DNA of 64,000 nucleotides from Actinomycetospora sp. NBRC 106375. GTDB taxonomy: Bacteria > Actinomycetota > Actinomycetes > Mycobacteriales > Pseudonocardiaceae. Location: contig NZ_BSTS01000003.1 of the NCBI RefSeq assembly GCF_030269665.1, positions 186,001 to 250,000 of the forward strand, written 5' to 3'. The translations under genes and the position numbers were made by a program. Shown one piece after another: positions 58,635 through 64,000 of the stretch. The notes under the pieces were generated by a model, which searched no databases, had not been told where the DNA came from, and saw only the letters and a program-made list of their open reading frames with translations. Position 1 is the stretch's first letter; each line of letters starts with the position of its first letter.

Positions 58635-60590
58635 CTACCGCTGCGCGCCCATCGTCACCGTCGGCGCGTCGAGGGCGTGCCGGCAGGTGGTGGGCCGGTC
58701 CGCGGGGGCGGGGGTGAGCACGATGTCGCGGTGCTGGGGCCCGGTGGCCCCGCCGAGCGCCTCGACGTGCGGGGTGCCGCGCCACTGGACGACCAGGAGG
58801 TGCGGGCTCCCGGCCGCGGCGGCGTACACCGCGTAGCTCCCGTCCCGTCCCGCGACGGCGCGGCCGAGCTGGCGGCCGTCGGCGTCGACCATCGTCAGGA
58901 CGGCCTTCGCCGCGGGTTCGCCGGCGTGGCGCACGGTCCCGGACAGGATCGGGCGCGCCGCGGGCACGGGCGCGGTGACCAGTCCGGTCTCGGTGTCGTG
59001 CACGGTGCTCTCCGCGGCGGGCTCCGCCGGGACCGTCGCCGTCTCCTCGACGTCGATCGTGCGGCGCAGCGGCACCTCGCGCAGGAAGAGGATCGCGACC
59101 AGCGCGATGAGCGCCAGCGGCGCCGCCGACAGGAACAGCAGGGCGACGGAGTCGCCGTACGCGTTCTCGATCACCGACCGGATCGGGGCCGGCAGCGTGG
59201 CGAGGTTCGGGATCTGGCCGGAGGCCCCCGTCGCCGAGGCCGGGACGCCCAGGGCGGTGAGGCCCTCGCTGATCTTCGTGCTGACCTGCGAACTGAGCAG
59301 CGCGCCCAGGGCGGCCACACCGGCGGCGCCGCCGAGCGACCGGAAGAACGCGACGGTCGAGCTGGCCGCGCCCATCTCGCTCATCGCGACCTGGTTCTGC
59401 ACGGCGAGCACGAGGTTCTGCTGGGTCGACCCGACCCCGATGCCGACCATCGCCATGAACACCGCGAGCAGCCCGTAGGGCACGGTCGCGCTGACGAACA
59501 GGCCCTCGCCGAGCAGGCCGAGGGTGAGCAGGATGCCGCCGCCGACGAGGTAGGGCTTCCAGCGGCCGTAGCGGGTGATCAGCTGCCCGACGATCGTCGA
59601 GGACAGGAAGAGCCCGGCGATCATCGGCAGGGTCAGCAGGCCGGCCTCGGTGGCCGTGGCGCCGCGGGCGAGCTGGAAGAACTGGCTCAGGTAGACCGTG
59701 GAGCCGAACATCGCGACGCCGACGAACAGCCCGGCGACCGTGGCGAGCGCGACGGTCGGGTTGCGGAAGAGGTGCAGCGGCACGATCGGCTCGCGCACCT
59801 TCGACTCGACGACCACGGCCGCGACGAGGGCGAGGACGCCGCCGCCGACGATGGCCACGGAGGTCCAGGAGCCCCAGGCGAACTGGTGGCCGGCCAGCGA
59901 GGTCCAGATGAGCAGCGCGGAGACGCCCGCGGCGATGAGGATCGCGCCGAGGTAGTCGATGTGCACCTCGCGCTTGACCGTGGGCACCGTCAGCGTGCGC
60001 TGCAGCACGACGAGTGCCACGACGGCGATCGGCACGGTGACGTAGAAGCACCAGCGCCAGCCGATGGTGTCGACGATGACGCCGCCGATCAGCGGGCCGC
60101 CGACCGTCGCGACGGCCATGATCGCGCCGAGGTAGCCGGAGTACCGGCCGCGCTCGCGCGGCGGGATGATCGCCGCGATCACGACCTGGGCCAGCGCCAT
60201 CAGCCCGCCCATGCCGAGGCCCTGGATGACGCGGAAGCCGATGAGCTCGGCGGTGCCCGTGGTCAGGCCGCAGAGCATCGACCCGACGATGAACAGCGTG
60301 ATCGCGATCTGGACGAGCAGCTTCTTCGAGAAGAGGTCGGCGAGCTTGCCCCAGATCGGCGTCGAGGCGGTCATCGCCAGCAGCGAGGCGGTGACGACCC
60401 ACGTGTACTGCGCCTGGGTCCCGCCGAGGTCGGCGAGGATCCGCGGCAGCGCGTTCGACACGATCGTCGACGACAGGATCGCGACGAACAGGGCCATGAG
60501 CAGGCCCGACAGCGCGACGAGCACGTGTCGGGTGGCCGGCGTGGCGTCGGGTGCGGACGTCGCGGGGGCGGACGTCGCGGGTGCGGACAT
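58635..60590 (-). CDS. DHA2-type MFS exporter with C-terminal carboxypeptidase-regulatory-like domain
   Basis: The 651-residue protein has 14 membrane helices of the EmrB/QacA class (WVVTASLLAMTASTPIWGKLAD, FRVIQGLGMGGLMALAQ, LGAIMAVATVGGPLIGGVIVD). After residue 540 comes a soluble domain (LSGTVRHAGEPAAKAVLTMVDADGRQLGRAVAGRDGSYAVYAAAAG, one continuous beta-sandwich segment) related to the tail of the exporter at 19615. It is likely a proton-driven multidrug exporter. It is 59 bp downstream of a TetR regulator on the same strand. ATG 60590 follows GGAGAAC. Confidence 0.9.
   Translation of the reverse strand: MSAPATSAPATSAPDATPATRHVLVALSGLLMALFVAILSSTIVSNALPRILADLGGTQAQYTWVVTASLLAMTASTPIWGKLADLFSKKLLVQIAITLFIVGSMLCGLTTGTAELIGFRVIQGLGMGGLMALAQVVIAAIIPPRERGRYSGYLGAIMAVATVGGPLIGGVIVDTIGWRWCFYVTVPIAVVALVVLQRTLTVPTVKREVHIDYLGAILIAAGVSALLIWTSLAGHQFAWGSWTSVAIVGGGVLALVAAVVVESKVREPIVPLHLFRNPTVALATVAGLFVGVAMFGSTVYLSQFFQLARGATATEAGLLTLPMIAGLFLSSTIVGQLITRYGRWKPYLVGGGILLTLGLLGEGLFVSATVPYGLLAVFMAMVGIGVGSTQQNLVLAVQNQVAMSEMGAASSTVAFFRSLGGAAGVAALGALLSSQVSTKISEGLTALGVPASATGASGQIPNLATLPAPIRSVIENAYGDSVALLFLSAAPLALIALVAILFLREVPLRRTIDVEETATVPAEPAAESTVHDTETGLVTAPVPAARPILSGTVRHAGEPAAKAVLTMVDADGRQLGRAVAGRDGSYAVYAAAAGSPHLLVVQWRGTPHVEALGGATGPQHRDIVLTPAPADRPTTCRHALDAPTVTMGAQR
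60551..60590. repeat. 15-bp tandem repeat in the exporter leader
   Basis: Units of the form G(T/G)GCGGACGTCGCGG occur at 60551-60565 and 60566-60580, with a partial third to 60590. They encode the SAPAT repeats at the N-terminus of the exporter. Confidence 0.7.
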
Positions 60591-60649
60591 GAGCGTGTTC
60601 TCCGGGAGGGGAGCGGCGTGGGTGGTGGGCGGTGCGCGGGACGTGGCCG

Positions 60650-61273
60650 TCAGGGCGCCCGCGGCGACGCGTGGCCCGGGACCGGCGGGTTCTCCAGACC
60701 GTGGGCCAGCAGGTCGAGCGCCTCGTCGAGGCAGGCGGTGAGGTCGGCGCGCCCGTCCGCGGCGAGCCAGCGGGTGGTCGCGGCCCGCGTCGCGGACATG
60801 ACGGCCGCGGCGGTCACGGCGGGGTAGAGGTCGTGCGCGTCGAGCCCGGTGCGCTCGGCGATGACCTGCGCGAGGTGCAGCTCGATGGTCGCGTAGGCCG
60901 CGAGCTGGTGGGGCACGAGCGTCGGGTTGGCGCGCACGAGGCGGACCTGGCGGATCCACTCGCGCTGCCGGTCGCCGGCGCCCGCGACCATCTCGCGCAC
61001 GACGGCCCGGACCGACGCCAGGACGGGCTCGTCCGCCGGCCGTGCCGCGAGGCGCTCGCCCATGAGGCGGGCGCGCTCGACGTCCGCGGCGACGATCGCC
61101 TCCTCCTTGGAGGAGAAGTAGTTGAAGAACGTGCGGGGCGAGACGTCGGCGGCCTCGGCGATCTGCTCGACGGTCACCTCGGCGAGGCCGTGCGCGACCG
61201 CCAGCTCGAGGGCGGCCGCGCCGAGCGCGTGCCGCGTCTGCAGCTTCTTGCGCTCGCGCAGTCCCGTGGTCAC
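60650..61273 (-). CDS. TetR-family transcriptional regulator
   Basis: The 207-residue regulator has the TetR helix-turn-helix LELAVAHGLAEVTVEQIAEAADVSPRTFFNYFSSKEEAI, a long helical ligand domain and AAVMSATRAATTRWLA near the end. GTG 61273 was chosen because TAGAGT ends 7 nt upstream and TetR domains normally begin about 10-15 residues before the first helix; ATG 61309 is possible. It probably represses its own promoter and the downstream exporter gene. Confidence 0.88.
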   Translation of the reverse strand: MTTGLRERKKLQTRHALGAAALELAVAHGLAEVTVEQIAEAADVSPRTFFNYFSSKEEAIVAADVERARLMGERLAARPADEPVLASVRAVVREMVAGAGDRQREWIRQVRLVRANPTLVPHQLAAYATIELHLAQVIAERTGLDAHDLYPAVTAAAVMSATRAATTRWLAADGRADLTACLDEALDLLAHGLENPPVPGHASPRAP

Positions 61274-61280
61274 GCCCTGA

Positions 61281-61308
61281 ACTCTACGCCGATCTTGCAG
61301 TGAGTGCA
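61281..61308 (-). promoter_or_regulatory. tetR-exporter promoter with TGCA-N5-TGCA operator
   Basis: On the minus strand TAGAGT (61281-61286) is the -10. TGCA-GTGAG-TGCA (61296-61308) covers the spacer and -35 region and lies in a locally AT-rich patch (61296-61335) also containing repeated GCAAAA. This is the likely binding site of the adjacent TetR protein. Confidence 0.5.
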
Positions 61309-61376
61309 TTTTTGCGGAGCGCGTTGTTTTGCAGATCACGCAGGCGGTCGTGCGCGGGCGGGAGGGACGCCGTCGC

Positions 61377-61382
61377 TACGCT
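61377..61382 (+). promoter_or_regulatory. -10 of leaderless dapF
   Basis: TACGCT ends 7 nt before GTG 61390, supporting that start over the in-frame upstream ATG. Confidence 0.5.
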
Positions 61383-61389
61383 GGGTGGC

Positions 61390-62232
61390 GTGGAGTTCGT
61401 CAAGGGGCACGGCACCGAGAACGACTTCGTCGTGCTCACCGACCCCGACGGCGAGATCGACCTCGGCGAGGACCTGGTGCGCGCGCTGTGCCACCGCCGC
61501 CGCGGCATCGGTGCCGACGGCGTGCTGCGTGTGGTGCGCACCGACGCGCCCGCCGCGATCGCCGCCGGGGTGGGCGGCGGCGAGGCCACGTGGTTCATGG
61601 ACTACCGCAACGCCGACGGGTCACTGGCCGAGATGTGCGGCAACGGCGTGCGGGTCTTCGCCCGTCACCTCGTGGTCGCGGGCCTCGTCGCGCCGGGCAC
61701 CCATCCCGTCGCCACCCGCGCCGGCACCCGGTGGGTCACCGTCGACCACGAGGGCCCGGTCACCGTCGACATGGGGCCGGCGCTCCTAGGGCCCGCCTCG
61801 CGCGCCGTGGTCGACACGCTCGAGATGGCCGGCGTCGCGGTCGACGTCGGGAACCCGCACCTCGCGTGCGTCCTGCCCGCCGACCTCGCCGGCACCCTCG
61901 ACGACCTCGACCTCGCCCGCCCGCCCCGCCACGACGGGGCGCTGTTCCCGCACGGCGTCAACGTCGAGGTGCTGACGCCCCTGGTCGACGGGGCCGTGCA
62001 CCTGCGCGTGCACGAGCGCGGCTCGGGCGAGACCCGTTCCTGCGGTACCGGGACCGTGGCGGGCGCCGTCGCCGCGCTGCAGGCCGAGGGCCGGGGCACC
62101 GGCACCGTCACGGTCCACACCCCGGGCGGCGTGCTCGTCGTCGGCGTGGACGGCGCCACCACCACGCTCACCGGTCCGGCCGAGCTCGTGGCCCACGGCA
62201 CGTGGGGCGCGCCCGTCCCCGCGGCGCGCTGA
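61390..62232 (+). CDS. dapF: Diaminopimelate epimerase DapF
   Basis: The 280-residue enzyme interconverts LL- and meso-diaminopimelate for lysine and peptidoglycan. Both catalytic cysteines are present, in EMCGNGVRVFAR and RSCGTGTVAGA, along with the substrate-binding FVKGHGTENDFVVL and DVGNPHLACVL. GTG 61390 begins VEFVKGHGTEND, where family members start. Position between miaA and hflX is conserved apart from the inserted exporter and TetR genes. Confidence 0.95.
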   Translation: MEFVKGHGTENDFVVLTDPDGEIDLGEDLVRALCHRRRGIGADGVLRVVRTDAPAAIAAGVGGGEATWFMDYRNADGSLAEMCGNGVRVFARHLVVAGLVAPGTHPVATRAGTRWVTVDHEGPVTVDMGPALLGPASRAVVDTLEMAGVAVDVGNPHLACVLPADLAGTLDDLDLARPPRHDGALFPHGVNVEVLTPLVDGAVHLRVHERGSGETRSCGTGTVAGAVAALQAEGRGTGTVTVHTPGGVLVVGVDGATTTLTGPAELVAHGTWGAPVPAAR

Positions 62233-62323
62233 GGCCGGATCGACGGGTCGAGATCCCGCTGCGCGCCGTCTCCCGCGTCGAGGTGGTTTTCGCGTTGCCC
62301 GTCGTGGAACCATGGGCGGCAAC

Positions 62324-63850
62324 ATGACAGAACCCGCACCGCAGGCCCCCCGCACCGCGACGCCGCACGCCCCCACGGGCCGCCGCGATCGCAGCAGCGA
62401 CATCCGGCTCGACACCGGAGCGGCCGCGCCCGACGAGTCGGTCGAGCCCACCGGCGGGGCGCTCGACCTCGAGGAGCGCTCGTCGTTGCGGCGCGTCCCG
62501 GGTCTCACCGGCTCGTCCACCGAGCTCACCGACGTCACCGAGGTCGAGTACCGGCAGCTGCGCCTCGAGCGCGTCGTGCTCATCGGTGTCTGGACCGAGG
62601 GCACGTCGCGGGAGGCGGAGGCCTCGCTCGTCGAGCTCGCGCGCCTGGCCGAGACGGCGGGGTCCGAGGTGCTCGACGGACTCGTCCAGCGCCGGCAGAC
62701 GCCCGACCCGGGCACGTTCGTCGGCTCGGGCAAGGTCGTCGAGCTCCGCGAGACCGTGCAGGCCACCGGCGCCGACACCGTGATCGCCGACGGTGAGCTC
62801 TCGCCCGGGCAGCTGCGCCAGCTCGAGGAGAAGCTCAAGGTCAAGGTCGTCGACCGCACCGCCCTGATCCTCGACATCTTCGCCCAGCACGCCCGCTCCA
62901 AGGAGGGCAAGGCCCAGGTCGAGCTCGCGCAGCTGCGCTACTTCCTCCCGCGCCTGCGCGGCTGGGGCGAGTCGCTGTCCCGGCAGGGCGGCGGCGCCGG
63001 CGGCGGTGGCGGCGCGGGCGGCGGCGGCGTCGGCACCCGCGGTCCCGGTGAGACCAAGCTCGAGACCGACCGCCGCCGGATCCACCGCCGCATCGCCAAG
63101 CTGCGGCGGGAGATCGAGGCGATGTCGACGGTCCGCGAGACCAAGCGGGGGCGCCGCCAGAGCCGCGCCGTCCCGTCGGTCGCGATCGCGGGCTACACCA
63201 ACGCCGGCAAGTCGAGCCTGCTCAACGCCATCACCGACGCCGGGGTGCTGGTCCAGGACGCGCTGTTCGCGACCCTCGACCCGACCACGCGGCGCTGGGA
63301 GACCGAGGACGGGCGCGAGGTCACGCTCACCGACACGGTCGGCTTCGTGCGCCACCTGCCCCACCAGCTCGTCGACGCGTTCCGCTCGACGCTGGAGGAG
63401 GTCGCCGACGCCGACCTCCTGCTCCACGTCGTCGACGGCTCCGACCCGTCGGCGCAGGACCAGATCGCCGCGGTCCGCGAGGTGATCGGCGGGCTCGACT
63501 CGCCGGCGCCGCAGGAGCTGCTCGTGGTCAACAAGGTCGACGCGGCCGAGCCGATGGCGCTCGCCGAGCTGCGCGGCGCCCTGCCCGGCGCGGTGTTCGT
63601 GTCGGCGCGGACCGGTGAGGGGCTGAACCGGCTCCGCGTCCGTCTGGCCGAGCAGCTGCCGCACCCCGACGTCGAGCTCGAGGTGCTCCTGGGCTACACC
63701 GACGGCGCCCTCGTCGCCCGCGCCCACGCGGAGGGCGAGGTGCTCGCCGAGCGCCACACCGCCGAGGGCACCGCGCTGCACGCCCGCGTCTCCGAGGAGC
63801 TCGCCGCCGCGCTGCGCGCCGCGGCCGTCGACCCCGCGCGCGTGCCCTGA
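62324..63850 (+). CDS. hflX: Ribosome-associated GTPase HflX
   Basis: This protein of about 508 residues has the HflX N-terminal domain (TFVGSGKVVELRE, DGELSPGQLRQLEEKLKVKVVDRT), a Gly-rich linker (RQGGGAGGGGGAGGGG) before GTRGPGETKLETDRR, and the G domain with G1 GYTNAGKSS, G3 DTVGFVRHLPHQL and G4 NKVD. HflX splits stalled ribosomes during stress. The first 60 residues are a disordered actinobacterial extension. ATG 62324 has GGCGG about 5 nt upstream; ATG 62312 is equally possible. Confidence 0.93.
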   Translation: MTEPAPQAPRTATPHAPTGRRDRSSDIRLDTGAAAPDESVEPTGGALDLEERSSLRRVPGLTGSSTELTDVTEVEYRQLRLERVVLIGVWTEGTSREAEASLVELARLAETAGSEVLDGLVQRRQTPDPGTFVGSGKVVELRETVQATGADTVIADGELSPGQLRQLEEKLKVKVVDRTALILDIFAQHARSKEGKAQVELAQLRYFLPRLRGWGESLSRQGGGAGGGGGAGGGGVGTRGPGETKLETDRRRIHRRIAKLRREIEAMSTVRETKRGRRQSRAVPSVAIAGYTNAGKSSLLNAITDAGVLVQDALFATLDPTTRRWETEDGREVTLTDTVGFVRHLPHQLVDAFRSTLEEVADADLLLHVVDGSDPSAQDQIAAVREVIGGLDSPAPQELLVVNKVDAAEPMALAELRGALPGAVFVSARTGEGLNRLRVRLAEQLPHPDVELEVLLGYTDGALVARAHAEGEVLAERHTAEGTALHARVSEELAAALRAAAVDPARVP

Positions 63851-64000
63851 GGCAGGTCGCGCTCGTCCTGCTCGTGCTCGTCGGGGTCCTCGGGCTCCCG
63901 GGGGTCGCGGCGGCCGACCCGATGGTGCGGTGTGTGCTGGCCGACGACCGTCTCGCGGAGGCGTCGGGCCTCGTCGCGGACCCGGCGGGCGGCTACGAGG
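63847..64000 (+). CDS. Start of a secreted protein, cut by window edge
   Basis: The frame reads LRQVALVLLVLVGVLGLPGVAA then ADPMVRCVLADDRLAEASGLVADPAGGYE to the window end. It is a good signal peptide followed by the opening seen in secreted proteins with a beta-propeller-like repeat. No ATG, GTG or TTG lies in frame upstream; the only full-length option is CTG 63847, overlapping the hflX stop, while GTG 63875 would cut into the hydrophobic core. The family is uncertain. Confidence 0.45.
   Translation, partial: MRQVALVLLVLVGVLGLPGVAAADPMVRCVLADDRLAEASGLVADPAGGYE

Overview
The window is about 64 kb of very GC-rich DNA with dense, often overlapping genes, GTG starts and -10 elements of the TAnnnT type placed directly in front of start codons. 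This is actinobacterial chromosome. The gene content (argA-type acetyltransferase, rimO, pgsA, clgR, pspA, then DUF3046, recA, recX, then miaB, a membrane protein, a DUF349 protein, a class III dioxygenase-like protein, miaA, dapF and hflX) matches a block conserved in mycobacteria (roughly Rv2747 to Rv2725c) and, in part, Streptomyces. A Pseudonocardiales-type organism is my best guess, but genus cannot be settled from the sequence alone. I see no tRNA, rRNA, insertion sequence, prophage or CRISPR array.

Layout. 1-9035 is accessory: a fumarylacetoacetate-hydrolase-family gene cut by the left edge, a divergent LysR regulator, an MFS exporter, a NarL-type two-component pair, a secreted phospholipase A2 translationally coupled to a tandem-unit sensor kinase that carries two frameshifts, and a CPBP membrane protease. 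9036-13551 is the conserved argA / rimO-pgsA-clgR-pspA block (membrane stress and protein quality control). 13564-37343 is a roughly 24 kb accessory stretch inserted between pspA and recA: AraC/DUF2000, a LAL-type LuxR regulator with nei, two-domain MFS, M28 peptidase, IclR, Pit phosphate transport, a zinc-ribbon protein and a SANT-like protein next to the Lhr helicase, a patatin, a Sap-type membrane protein, a response regulator with a truncated kinase, and a GT39-like glycosyltransferase.

37345-39744 holds DUF3046, recA (with a clear LexA box) and recX. 40026-43731 is a mycobacterial Sdh1-type succinate dehydrogenase operon. 44399-52980 contains a GNAT enzyme, the gluDCBA glutamate uptake operon, the divergent gluR-gluK two-component system (the arrangement described for Streptomyces coelicolor), and a TAXI-type binding protein in an apparent operon with a sodium/alanine symporter. 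53177-63850 returns to the conserved block (miaB through hflX), interrupted by a second MFS exporter with its TetR regulator.

Themes: membrane and envelope stress (ClgR, PspA, phospholipases, CPBP protease), glutamate/alanine sensing and uptake, DNA repair (RecA, RecX, Nei, Lhr) and tRNA/ribosome modification (MiaA, MiaB, RimO, HflX). Two DHA2-type exporters carry the same unusual soluble C-terminal domain. Two sensor kinases look damaged: one by two single-base frameshifts, one by loss of its 5' half.
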